From positions 4,434 to 68,433 of the forward strand of contig DGTD01000079.1 in the NCBI GenBank assembly GCA_002396385.1: DNA of 64,000 bases, read 5' to 3'. Position 1 is the stretch's first letter. Each line of letters begins with the position of its first letter. The position numbers and the translations under genes were made by a program. Of this stretch, positions 34,545 to 43,003 are shown piece by piece. The notes beneath the pieces were generated by a model. That model worked only from the letters and a program-made list of their open reading frames with translations. It ran no database searches and had not been told where the DNA came from. This DNA is from Bacteroidales bacterium UBA4345 (GTDB lineage Bacteria > Bacteroidota > Bacteroidia > Bacteroidales > Paludibacteraceae).

Positions 34545-37205
34545 TCAGGGTTCGTCATAATCGACCATCCATTTGATGTAGGTTGAGTCCTCTTCCTTCT
34601 CAAATTGTTCGAGTTCCCATTCGTTAACCTCCTCGCCTAAATCGGGTCTATATTCATCAATATCGGGCCATCCAAGAGGAGTTCTGCGCCCACCGGCTTT
34701 GTTGGCCTTGACAGACTCGGAAGCAAAGAGCGACTTGACCCAAGACGGACGGTTGGAAGCGTCGTCCTTTCTTAACATGTGTTGCCATTCTTCGTCAGAA
34801 AGGCGGGTCCCGCTTTCTGTTATGAACTCACGGTAGTCGAAAACGGCTCCACGGGTAATGTAAATCAGTCCGTTCCGTTCCACTACCACGTAAATTTCGT
34901 TGGCTTTGGCTACGGCAGCGTGAAGAATTCCGTTTTTCTCACATTGGGGAATGTTCCGGGTAAAAACATCGGCAATTTGGGCGATACAGGTGTCAGGACT
35001 ATTCATTTCATACCAACCATAATATCTTATCTCAGGGTTCAAGACACGAAGGGTATAGAACTCGTAATCGCCGCCAGTATAAGAAAGCTCGTGGTTCTCT
35101 TCAGCGTTCAGTCTGACGTCTTTAATCTCTTTCTCAGAGACAGTTATGTAGAGACTGACTTTGTTTTGCAACCATTCGGTATTTTCTTTGATTTCTTTGT
35201 CACTATGGTAGATTCCGGCCTTTTGCAGCATTTGGGTGTTCAGGGTCAGCATTTCTTTCGTTTTTTTCCAAAAGTTGATGTTCGGTTCCACATAGTGTTG
35301 AATATAGAGGGGGTTGGGCAGATAGGTGATAGGATCGCCACCGTCGCCCATCTCGGCGCCATTTGGCTGTTCTGCATACAGAATGGCGTCGTGTTTCAGT
35401 TCTGCCCATGATGCAAGCGAGGCGTTAAGGTCTTTGCGTTGCCATGCGCTGGTTTTCATGTAGTCGGGTTTGCTCTTGCTGTCTTTCTGCATGGTGACGA
35501 GCGATTCAAACCACTTATTGTACATTGTTTTGTCGAAGTCGGCAAACTGGGCGAATTTTTCGCGCACCTTTTTACGGAATTTGCCATAGTCGGGCCACTG
35601 CTTTGCACCGGGGTCGGTGCTGTCGAGCACATTGGCGGCAGAAGGAGAACCGAATGCGTCGAATACATCCAGACCGTTAGGGAAGGGACGGCTGCTGTTT
35701 GGTTTCTCGTCGTACATAAGCGAAAAGACTTCAGCGTCGGGGGTGTAGCGCTGCGGCATGAAGTTGACTTTGTTTTTGCAAGCCATCAGCTCTTCTTTTT
35801 TCGGCTTGATGTTGTTGTATTTCTCGAATCGTTTTAAGATGATGTTCCTTGCCTGGCTTAATTTCTTCGTGTCCTCAATGTCCTCGACACTGACTATGCC
35901 TAAATCGGGACCTAGCATGTCCGACAATTCGATAACAGGAATGTTATCGGGCGTGCCTATCAGAAATTCCAACGGATCGTATACCGAATGGCAAAGGTCT
36001 TTTGTCTTTTTATCTGCTTTTTGGAACTGAAGCGCCAGATAGAGGGCGCGTTGTAGTCCTTTGTTGCTGTCTATACAGAACCAGGCCGACTGCAACCACA
36101 TCATCGCCTTAAAATAGTGTTTGGCCCCATCGTCGCGCGTGTAGTGACCGCGGGGCTTGAAAAGACTGTATGGGAAAAGGAAAATGTCTGAAATTTCCAA
36201 AAAATCGGACGGCTTGTCAATTTGCGCATCAATGTTTGCTAACTCTTTCTTGAATTCTTCTTTCAATTCTTCCGGCAGGTTTTTGTCGTTCTCAGTGCAG
36301 AGGTAGGAGGCAATAGCGTAGTAGATTGTCGCAAATTTGGCTAGTTCCTTCTCGTTGTCCGACTTTGCCGCTTCCATCTCCCTCAACCCCTGTTTGTAGA
36401 GGTTGTCGCTCATTTTTGCTATGTTGGGTAGGAAGTGGTGATTCTCCAGACGCTTCAGCAACCAACTGAAATACATGTGGTAGGTGTGTAGGAACAAATC
36501 GGTTGTAACGTATTTGGGAACTTCGTCGTAAAGTTCATAAGCATTAAACATCTGGTTGAACTGCTTTTCGGAAATGACGAAGTCGTTTCTTGTCAATTGA
36601 GCCATTAATTCAGGAGTCAGATTCTCGATGTAGCTTTGGTTGACCAGTAGCTCGGGGTTGTAGAGTACCAGCCCGTCTTGTTTGCTATACCTGCGTTTCT
36701 CGAACTCGGCAATTTTCGCATCAACTTTTTTTACAAACGCTTTTTCCTCTTTGGAAAGTTTGATGAGGTCGTAGGTTTTGGGGTAATTCTTGTCCCATAG
36801 CGTCCAGTACTCCGATACCTTCTTGTCGGATCTTTTTTTTGCGTGTGCTTTAACCACTGGCAACATGTCTAAACGGTATTGCCTGATGGCGTTGAATTTT
36901 TCACAAATCTCACCCTCTTTAAACCAATGTCCGTGTCGTGCATAGGGAACACTGCGCAGCAATCTCAGCTCCTCATAAGAGTATTTCCCCAAGTCGGTGC
37001 TGTAGTCGGGTTTTGCGTAAAACTGGCCGAGGTTAAAGCTCAGGCCGAAATTGAAAGATTCTGCGTTTGTCGTTGTGTCAGTGGGGTTGGCTTCGGTCTT
37101 ACTGTTGTTTTCGTTTTCCCCTTTTTGTTCTTGTGTGCCTGCACAGTTTGCCAGCCCGAGTATGAAAAAGAGGGCTGAGCCGGTTAAAAGAAAGAAGTGT
37201 TTCAT
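34545..37205 (-). CDS. DUF3160 family lipoprotein
   Basis: 886 residues. Lipoprotein signal ILGLANC with Cys22, then a low-complexity acidic/Asn-rich linker (about 26-50). The long helical body contains YEELRLLRSVPYARHGHWF and the blocks FLHTYHMYFSWLLKR, MPQRYTPDAEVF, QWPDYGKFRKK and ETDYMKTSAW-like segments typical of DUF3160. The YARHG motif near residue 92 is shared with the short YARHG domain family. Its function is unknown; three neighbours are also envelope proteins. Confidence 0.85.
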   Translation of the reverse strand: MKHFFLLTGSALFFILGLANCAGTQEQKGENENNSKTEANPTDTTTNAESFNFGLSFNLGQFYAKPDYSTDLGKYSYEELRLLRSVPYARHGHWFKEGEICEKFNAIRQYRLDMLPVVKAHAKKRSDKKVSEYWTLWDKNYPKTYDLIKLSKEEKAFVKKVDAKIAEFEKRRYSKQDGLVLYNPELLVNQSYIENLTPELMAQLTRNDFVISEKQFNQMFNAYELYDEVPKYVTTDLFLHTYHMYFSWLLKRLENHHFLPNIAKMSDNLYKQGLREMEAAKSDNEKELAKFATIYYAIASYLCTENDKNLPEELKEEFKKELANIDAQIDKPSDFLEISDIFLFPYSLFKPRGHYTRDDGAKHYFKAMMWLQSAWFCIDSNKGLQRALYLALQFQKADKKTKDLCHSVYDPLEFLIGTPDNIPVIELSDMLGPDLGIVSVEDIEDTKKLSQARNIILKRFEKYNNIKPKKEELMACKNKVNFMPQRYTPDAEVFSLMYDEKPNSSRPFPNGLDVFDAFGSPSAANVLDSTDPGAKQWPDYGKFRKKVREKFAQFADFDKTMYNKWFESLVTMQKDSKSKPDYMKTSAWQRKDLNASLASWAELKHDAILYAEQPNGAEMGDGGDPITYLPNPLYIQHYVEPNINFWKKTKEMLTLNTQMLQKAGIYHSDKEIKENTEWLQNKVSLYITVSEKEIKDVRLNAEENHELSYTGGDYEFYTLRVLNPEIRYYGWYEMNSPDTCIAQIADVFTRNIPQCEKNGILHAAVAKANEIYVVVERNGLIYITRGAVFDYREFITESGTRLSDEEWQHMLRKDDASNRPSWVKSLFASESVKANKAGGRRTPLGWPDIDEYRPDLGEEVNEWELEQFEKEEDSTYIKWMVDYDEP

Positions 37206-37241
37206 GTCAGTATTATTTCATTGGTTGTGTTTGTCGTCCGG

Positions 37242-37784
37242 TTAGTTCCGGTTGAAAAACTGCTGTTTGGTTGTATGTTCGGACACGTACCGTGTGAAAA
37301 TCAGCCCGAATTTACCTAAGTGGTATTCGGCTTCGTACAGCGAACTGTCTCGTCGGGTTTCGAGCGTCCTTACAGCGGCAGGTTTGCAGTCCCTATCGAT
37401 GTAGAAGTCTTCCAACTTCGAGGCGACGTGCGAACCCTTCCATAACGGCACAAAAATTTGTCCTTTATACAGTTGGTATATAAAGAGGCGGCGGTCCATC
37501 TGGTGCCAGAACGGAGTCTCCTTGATGACGCCAACAGCCACTTCAGGAATGCTGTCTCCATCTAGGTCGCCCCAAGTGAAGCGGTAGACGGGCCAGGGTA
37601 GCGGTTGGGAACTCACGAGGACGCCTTTTTTCTCGAAGCGTATGGCGCTAAGGCTGTCGTTAATGCGGTCGAGTCTGATCGTTCCTCCGTCCCATTGAAA
37701 CGATTCTGGTTCCGGAGCCTTGTTGTGGCAACTGTAGAGCGAGGACGCCAACAGGGCTAAGGCTAAGAAGACAGCTTTATACAT
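37242..37784 (-). CDS. Lipoprotein with FG-GAP-like segment, unknown function
   Basis: 180 residues. Lipoprotein signal ASSLYSC with Cys19. The middle segment FTWGDLDGDSIPEVAVGV resembles one calcium-binding blade of FG-GAP/VCBS repeats. The start codon overlaps the stop of the MBL gene (TAATG), so translation is coupled. It stands 36 bp before DUF3160. Confidence 0.75.
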   Translation of the reverse strand: MYKAVFLALALLASSLYSCHNKAPEPESFQWDGGTIRLDRINDSLSAIRFEKKGVLVSSQPLPWPVYRFTWGDLDGDSIPEVAVGVIKETPFWHQMDRRLFIYQLYKGQIFVPLWKGSHVASKLEDFYIDRDCKPAAVRTLETRRDSSLYEAEYHLGKFGLIFTRYVSEHTTKQQFFNRN

Positions 37785-38650
37785 TAGTCTTCAAAGTTGA
37801 TGCTGACTGTTTGCACGTCGTTGCAGTCGCTGATGCCCCCCACGTTGCAGATGTGGTAGTCCTCCTCCTTCTGTATTTTTGCACATGCAAATCGGACATC
37901 GTGTGGGAAAATCATCCAATGGTCGTTGGCAATAGCCTCGTCTAGGATAGCCTTCTTGTTCTCAAGAGCTTTCAGAGGTTCAATGTCGTGGGCGTCTAGC
38001 CAGTCAAGGTGCACATTCGCTCCGGTTGGTATAGTATCGCCAGCAAAGACGTATGTTTGTCCTCCATCGTGTATATAAGCCACTATTTGGGCTTGTGTGT
38101 GACCATCTACCAGCCTTAATTCCACCTCCGGACAGATAAACTCGTCGTTTTTCAGTACGTGTAGCTTGTCTTTCTTGAAAGCTTCCATTACGTCCGATGG
38201 AATAATCATATATTTCTCTCGCTCGTTAGCGTTCAGCATGCCCACCCATTGTCGCTCGCCCACGTGGACGGTCGCATTCGGAAAGCTGAGGGCAATGTTT
38301 TGTTCCGCATCAATGAAGGTAGTTCCCCCGCAATGCTCGAAATGCAGGCTGGTTAAAACAATATCTGTCACCTCTGAGGGCTTGCAGCCGCATTTCTCCA
38401 CCTCATCGGCTATGTTACGTAGATCGTAAAATCCATATTCTTCCATAACCTCGGCATGTTTAAGGCCGACACCGGTGTCAAAGAGTATGTTCTTGTCCTT
38501 GGTCCGCACCAAAAGTGAGCGCATGGCAAGCGTACAACGGTTGTCAGAATCAGCAGGATAGAATTCGTTCCAAGCCAATTTGGGGGCAACTCCGAAGAGG
38601 GAGCCTCCATCGTATAAAAATTTTCCTGTTTTTATGCTAATAAGCACCAT
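37784..38650 (-). CDS. MBL-fold hydrolase with altered metal motif
   Basis: 288 residues from the ATG at 38650; the longer open frame is rejected since it crosses the promoter. The first gene of a four-gene operon. The fold is clear: ILFDTGVG, VDGHTQAQIVAYI, VFAGDTIPT and WMIFPHD are the usual metal-binding loops. The central motif, normally T-H-x-H-x-D-H, reads TSLHFEHCGG: Ser101 replaces the first histidine and Glu105 the aspartate, while His103 and His106 remain. The relatives are lactonase- or phosphodiesterase-like enzymes; with these changes the metal site may hold one ion or work differently. No signal peptide, so it is cytoplasmic. Confidence 0.85.
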   Translation of the reverse strand: MVLISIKTGKFLYDGGSLFGVAPKLAWNEFYPADSDNRCTLAMRSLLVRTKDKNILFDTGVGLKHAEVMEEYGFYDLRNIADEVEKCGCKPSEVTDIVLTSLHFEHCGGTTFIDAEQNIALSFPNATVHVGERQWVGMLNANEREKYMIIPSDVMEAFKKDKLHVLKNDEFICPEVELRLVDGHTQAQIVAYIHDGGQTYVFAGDTIPTGANVHLDWLDAHDIEPLKALENKKAILDEAIANDHWMIFPHDVRFACAKIQKEEDYHICNVGGISDCNDVQTVSINFED

Positions 38651-38657
38651 TTTATTG

Positions 38658-38698
38658 TATTTTTGTACAAAATTAATAATATGGCGTAAAATGCCAAA
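38658..38698. promoter_or_regulatory. Overlapping divergent promoters of the MBL operon and the Ca/Na antiporter operon
   Basis: On the minus strand TTTG (38695-38698), 19 bp, then TAATTTTG (38668-38675) leads to the MBL gene, whose ATG is 17 bp further. On the plus strand TATTTTTG (38658-38665) points to the antiporter gene, with a weak -33. The two -7 boxes are only 2 bp apart. Confidence 0.5.
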
Positions 38699-38724
38699 AT
38701 TCAAAAAGGACACAAGAGGCAGAC

Positions 38725-39765
38725 ATGGATTTTTTGCTGTTGGTAATAGGACTTGTTTTATTGGTCGTTTCCGGTGACTATCTGGTGGAATCGGCGTCGG
38801 CAATAGCCCGCTCGTGTAAAATGTCGAACCTGATTATCGGTCTGACTGTCGTTGCGTTTGGTACCTCTGCTCCCGAGCTGTTTGTGAGTGTTACCTCATC
38901 GCTAAGCGGTAGTTCTGCGATAGCTGTTGGTAATGTGGTCGGCAGTAACTGCATCAATGTGTCGGTCATTGTAGGACTGACTGCGTTGATATGCCCGTTT
39001 GCAGTAAAAAAGGACTGCATCACTATCGATACCATGTTCATGCTGCTTATAACGGTGGCACTTTTGGGTCTTGGCTTGTTTGGTGATGGAATATCGCGTT
39101 TCGAGGGCTTTTTGCTTTTTGCTATGCTTGTCGGTTATACATTTTGGCGTGTGCGGAAGGCTAAGCAAGACCCGCAGGCGGCAGCCGAGGCCGAGGCTGG
39201 AGTCGAAGTCCCAGAAAAAGAGCGCCCCGTTATTGTAAACATAATCATTCTTTTGGCTTCTATCGGATTTTTGGCGTTCGGGGCCGATCTGATGGTGGAT
39301 GCTGCAAAAAATATTGCGCGTGACTTTGGCGTGACCGAACGTGTCATTTCTGTTACGGTCGTTGCATTAGGCACCAGCCTGCCAGAACTGACCACATCGG
39401 TAATGGGCGCCATTAAAGGCAAGGAGGATCTGGCGGTTGGCGGTATCGTCGGCTCTAACATATTTAACATCGGCAGTGTCTTGGCGTTGTCGGCATGTGC
39501 CTCTCCAATTGGTTTTGGCGACTCTGGCATCACTACTCCCCAATTCACCAGCGACGTGTTGTGGGTGCTCGGTTTTGAAGTTATGCTGTTGATAGGATTG
39601 ATAAATGTGACGAACAATTTAGACGGTTTCAAAAATTCGAGGAAAATCAGCAGCCTGTTTTCAGCTGAGCATGGCTTGGTTGGCCGAATATGGGGTGCAA
39701 GTGCCTTGGCGCTGTATGCTGTCTATGTTTTCTTCCTTTTGTCAAAACCTCTTGCTAACGGCTGA
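38725..39765 (+). CDS. Calcium/sodium antiporter (CaCA family, YrbG-like)
   Basis: 346-residue inner-membrane protein with about ten helices in two inverted halves. The alpha repeats are VVAFGTSAPELFVSVTSSL with VGSNCINVSVIVG in the first half and VVALGTSLPELTTSVMGAI with VGSNIFNIGSVLAL in the second. The halves are joined by a charged loop (about 135-165). The protein exchanges calcium for sodium or protons. dCMP deaminase follows after 5 bp. Confidence 0.92.
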   Translation: MDFLLLVIGLVLLVVSGDYLVESASAIARSCKMSNLIIGLTVVAFGTSAPELFVSVTSSLSGSSAIAVGNVVGSNCINVSVIVGLTALICPFAVKKDCITIDTMFMLLITVALLGLGLFGDGISRFEGFLLFAMLVGYTFWRVRKAKQDPQAAAEAEAGVEVPEKERPVIVNIIILLASIGFLAFGADLMVDAAKNIARDFGVTERVISVTVVALGTSLPELTTSVMGAIKGKEDLAVGGIVGSNIFNIGSVLALSACASPIGFGDSGITTPQFTSDVLWVLGFEVMLLIGLINVTNNLDGFKNSRKISSLFSAEHGLVGRIWGASALALYAVYVFFLLSKPLANG

Positions 39766-39770
39766 TTTTT

Positions 39771-40241
39771 ATGGGAAACATCAAGGAAAATACAAAAGAG
39801 AAGGTTGACGACCTTCGGTCGAAAGGCTACCGGCTCGATTGCCGCTATATGCGTATGGCGCTAATCTGGTCTGAGAATTCCTATTGCGAGCGTCGCAAGG
39901 TGGGTGCCCTTTTGGTGAAGAACAACCGCATCATCAGCGACGGTTACAACGGTACGCCTTCTGGCTTTGAGAATATTTGCGAAGATGGGAATAACCGTAC
40001 AAAACCATATGTACTCCATGCCGAGGCTAATGCTATAACCAAGGTTGCGAGGTCGAGCAACAGCAGTGAGGGGGCTACTTTGTATGTGACCTCGTCGCCC
40101 TGCATCGAGTGTGCGAAACTTATCATCCAAGCGGGTATAACCCGGGTGGTATTCGCCGAGTACTATCGTGACACTGAGGGCATAGAACTGCTTGAACGTG
40201 CGGGTATTGAAACGGAATTGCTCGATTTGAAACAAGAATAA
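39771..40241 (+). CDS. dCMP/cytidine deaminase family protein (ComEB type)
   Basis: 156 residues. The zinc site is HAEANAI and SSPCIECAKLIIQAG, as in deoxycytidylate deaminases, which make dUMP for dTMP synthesis. SDGYNGTPSGFENICE is a typical block of the ComEB/dCMP deaminase subgroup. It is cotranscribed with the antiporter, and the S41 protease starts 29 bp downstream. Confidence 0.9.
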   Translation: MGNIKENTKEKVDDLRSKGYRLDCRYMRMALIWSENSYCERRKVGALLVKNNRIISDGYNGTPSGFENICEDGNNRTKPYVLHAEANAITKVARSSNSSEGATLYVTSSPCIECAKLIIQAGITRVVFAEYYRDTEGIELLERAGIETELLDLKQE

Positions 40242-40270
40242 AACCCTTTTACTATATACAGACTCAATCA

Positions 40271-41881
40271 ATGAAGAAGATCCTTTATCCTTTTGGCCTT
40301 GCTTTAGCTGTGGTTGTGGGTATCGCGATAGGACACCGCATCACTCAAATGCAGAACACGACAAGATTGTGGGGTGGCCGTAACACATTTTCCACATCGG
40401 CCGAGGCGGGTAAGTTCGGCGCCTTGTTCAATTTGATTCATGACAAATATGTTGACTCGGTCGATGTTGACAGTATTGCCGAGGCTGCCATTCCTACTAT
40501 TTTGGAAAATCTGGACCCGCATACGGTTTATTTGTCAAATACCGATATGCAGATCGCTAACGATGACCTTGAAGGCTCGTTCAGCGGAATTGGTGTACAA
40601 TTTTCTATTGAGGAAGACACTGTCATGATTTCCAATGTTATCAGTGGCGGACCATGTGAGAAAAAAGGCGTTCGTGCCGGTGACCGAATTGTAAAGGTGG
40701 ACGATAACGACTTTACGGGCAAAAGCATCAACAATAATTTTGTGGTGAAAACCCTGCGTGGAAAAAAAGGCTCGCATGTGAAACTGGGTATTTTCCGTAA
40801 AGGAAATAAAGATTTGATTGACTTTGATATAGTGCGTGACGATATTTCCGTCAGCAGCATAGATATCTCGTATATGATAGCGCCTGAGGTCGGATTTGTA
40901 CGTGTAAACAAGTTCGGTGAAAACACCTACCGCGAGTTTATGCAGTCGTTGATCTCGCTGAAGGCGAAGGGGGCCAAACGCTTTATTGTTGATTTGCGGG
41001 AAAATCCGGGCGGTTATCTGAAAGCTGCTATCGACATGGTGAACGAGTTCCTCATGAAGGATCAGAAAATTGTATATACCCGTGGACGGACCGACAAAGA
41101 CCGTGAAGACTATTTTGCCAACGGAAAGGGTCTTTTCCAAGACTATCCGATAACGGTGCTTATTAACGAATGGTCGGCTTCGGCAAGCGAAATTTTCGCC
41201 GGTGCCATGCAAGACAACGACCGTGGTACGGTTATTGGCCGCCGCTCGTTCGGTAAAGGACTGGTTCAGCAGTCGTATCCTCTCGATAACTCTTCGGAAG
41301 TTCGCCTTACTATTGCCCGTTACTACACTCCTTCGGGCCGTTGTATACAAAAACCCTACAAGAACGAGAAGATCTACACCGACGAAATTATGGAGCGTTA
41401 CAGCAAAGGTGAGATGGAAGATTCGTCGAAATATAAACACGACGATCAGGAGGAGAAGTTCACCACTGTTGGTGGGCGTGTGGTTTATGGCGGTGGTGGC
41501 ATTACGCCCGATGTCTTTGTCGGAGTCAACAAACAAGGTGTGAATTCTTATTTCCGCGCGTTGAACGACCGGGTACTTTACGATTTCGCCTTCTTCTATA
41601 CCGATTCGAACCGCGAACATCTGTTGAAATATAAGACCAAGGAAGACTTGATAAGGTTCCTGAATTCTCAAGGGCTGGAACAGAAGCTGGCTGATTATGC
41701 AAAGAAAAAGGCTGGCATTAAAGTGAATCCGACTATGTTGAATGAGTCTAAAAGTTTAATACAGAATAGATTGAATGCTTGTATAGTTCGCAGTTTCTTT
41801 GGCGATGAAGGCTTTTTCAGTGTGTTGAATGAAATAGACCCAGTTGTTAAAAAAGCGCTGTCGTTCAATTTGGAAAAGTAA
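40271..41881 (+). CDS. S41 family C-terminal processing protease
   Basis: 536 residues. An N-terminal membrane anchor (about 5-22) precedes a helical N-domain, a PDZ domain (about 100-190, FSGIGVQFSIEEDT and VRAGDRIVKVDD) and the S41 catalytic domain with the Ser in EWSASASEIFAG and the Lys in GRRSFGKGLVQQ. It degrades or trims periplasmic proteins. A 100-residue C-terminal extension is usual for Bacteroidota members. A consensus promoter begins within its last codons. Confidence 0.93.
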   Translation: MKKILYPFGLALAVVVGIAIGHRITQMQNTTRLWGGRNTFSTSAEAGKFGALFNLIHDKYVDSVDVDSIAEAAIPTILENLDPHTVYLSNTDMQIANDDLEGSFSGIGVQFSIEEDTVMISNVISGGPCEKKGVRAGDRIVKVDDNDFTGKSINNNFVVKTLRGKKGSHVKLGIFRKGNKDLIDFDIVRDDISVSSIDISYMIAPEVGFVRVNKFGENTYREFMQSLISLKAKGAKRFIVDLRENPGGYLKAAIDMVNEFLMKDQKIVYTRGRTDKDREDYFANGKGLFQDYPITVLINEWSASASEIFAGAMQDNDRGTVIGRRSFGKGLVQQSYPLDNSSEVRLTIARYYTPSGRCIQKPYKNEKIYTDEIMERYSKGEMEDSSKYKHDDQEEKFTTVGGRVVYGGGGITPDVFVGVNKQGVNSYFRALNDRVLYDFAFFYTDSNREHLLKYKTKEDLIRFLNSQGLEQKLADYAKKKAGIKVNPTMLNESKSLIQNRLNACIVRSFFGDEGFFSVLNEIDPVVKKALSFNLEK

Positions 41882-41900
41882 AAAAATAGGCCTACCTTTG
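41869..41900 (+). promoter_or_regulatory. Consensus promoter in the greA leader
   Basis: TTTG (41869-41872), exactly 20 bp, then TACCTTTG (41893-41900). This matches the Bacteroidota consensus fully. Transcripts would start near 41907, only some 20 bp before the terminator hairpin, and 93 bp before greA. Confidence 0.6.
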
Positions 41901-41925
41901 TGTAACCATAGAGGCGGTTGAATAA

Positions 41926-41957
41926 AAGAGTTCCGGCTTTTGCCGGAATTCTTTTTG
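41926..41957 (+). terminator. Intrinsic terminator inside the greA leader
   Basis: GAGTTCCGGC (41928-41937) pairs with GCCGGAATTC (41942-41951) apart from a wobble, with a tight loop and TTTTTG after it. It ends S41-derived transcripts and would also catch most transcripts from the promoter at 41869. No other promoter was seen before greA. Confidence 0.82.
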
Positions 41958-41999
41958 TTATGTATCAGATAATTAAAAACAAATAAATACAAGAATAAA

Positions 42000-42473
42000 A
42001 TGGCTGGATCTTATGTGTCCCAGGCGGGACTTGACAAGATGGTAGAGGAACTGAGACACTTGGAAGGTGTTGAACGTCCTGCTATCTCAAGGGCTATTGC
42101 TGAGGCAAGAGACAAAGGAGACCTTTCGGAAAATGCGGAATACGATGCCGCTAAAGAGGCGCAGGGTTTGTTAGAGTCGCGCATATCCCTCCTAAAGGAG
42201 AAGATTGCGAGTGCGATTGTTATCGACGAGTCGAAGCTGACTACCGACAAGGTGCAAATCCTTAACAAGGTGGAATTGAAAAACACTAAAAACGGCGCGA
42301 AAATGTCGTATACAATTGTGTCGGAGTCGGAGGCCAACTTAAAAGAAGGTAAAATTTCAATCAAAACCCCTATTGCACAGGCTCTGCTTGGCAAAAAGGT
42401 TGGCGATGTGGTTGAAGTGAAGGTGCCTGCTGGCTCTATTCCGTTTGAAATTATGAACATATCGCTTTCATAA
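42000..42473 (+). CDS. greA: Transcription elongation factor GreA
   Basis: 157 residues. The N-terminal coiled coil (about 8-76) carries RDKGDLSENAEYDAAKEAQ, whose tip acidic residues reach into the RNA polymerase secondary channel to stimulate cleavage of backtracked RNA. The C-terminal FKBP-like domain follows (IKTPIAQALLGKKVGDVVEV). The start lies 43 bp after a terminator, and terminators on both sides make it a single-gene unit. Confidence 0.95.
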   Translation: MAGSYVSQAGLDKMVEELRHLEGVERPAISRAIAEARDKGDLSENAEYDAAKEAQGLLESRISLLKEKIASAIVIDESKLTTDKVQILNKVELKNTKNGAKMSYTIVSESEANLKEGKISIKTPIAQALLGKKVGDVVEVKVPAGSIPFEIMNISLS

Positions 42474-42478
42474 GGTAT

Positions 42479-42506
42479 GGGGTGCGTTTTTATGCACCCT
42501 TTTTTG
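42479..42506 (+). terminator. Intrinsic terminator after greA
   Basis: GGGTGC (42480-42485) pairs with GCACCC (42494-42499), followed by six T residues. Confidence 0.82.
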
Positions 42507-42567
42507 TTTCATCCCTATCCCGACCAGAAATGGCCGTTTATTCTTCCTTAAATACAAACACAATACT

Positions 42568-42969
42568 ATGGCAACCATTTTTACAAGAATCGTGAAAGGT
42601 GAAATTCCTTCCTACAAAATAGCAGAAGACGAGAACTATTATGCTTTTCTCGATATAAATCCTTTGAAAAAGGGGCATACTCTTGTTATCCCGAAGAAGT
42701 TCGAGGAAGACTACATCTTTAACCTCGACGATGAAACCCTTTCAGGACTCACCCTTTTTGCAAAGAAGGTGGCTAAGGCAATTAAAGCCGCTATACCGTG
42801 TCAACGAGTAGGAGTCGCAGTGCTTGGAATGGAGGTGCCGCATGTGCACATTCATCTGGTTCCACTTGACCAGGAAAACGATTTGAACTTCCGCAACGAG
42901 AAATTGCAGTTGTCGGCTGAAGAAATGGCGGATATAGCCAAGCGTATCAACGCACAGTTCGGCAAATAA
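42568..42969 (+). CDS. HIT family hydrolase
   Basis: 133 residues. The histidine triad HVHIHLVP is at about residue 91-98, and IFTRIVKGEIPSYKI with FLDINPLKKGHTLVIPK are typical of the Hint branch, which hydrolyses adenosine phosphoramidates and related nucleotides. It begins the group HIT-DUF4271-hemD. Confidence 0.93.
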   Translation: MATIFTRIVKGEIPSYKIAEDENYYAFLDINPLKKGHTLVIPKKFEEDYIFNLDDETLSGLTLFAKKVAKAIKAAIPCQRVGVAVLGMEVPHVHIHLVPLDQENDLNFRNEKLQLSAEEMADIAKRINAQFGK

Positions 42970-43003
42970 CAACTTACCCATAATCTTCCAATATTAGACA
43001 AAG

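Noticed and set aside
40535..41671. 378-codon open frame antisense to the S41 protease
   Set aside because: No recognisable motif, and the plus-strand protein is certain.
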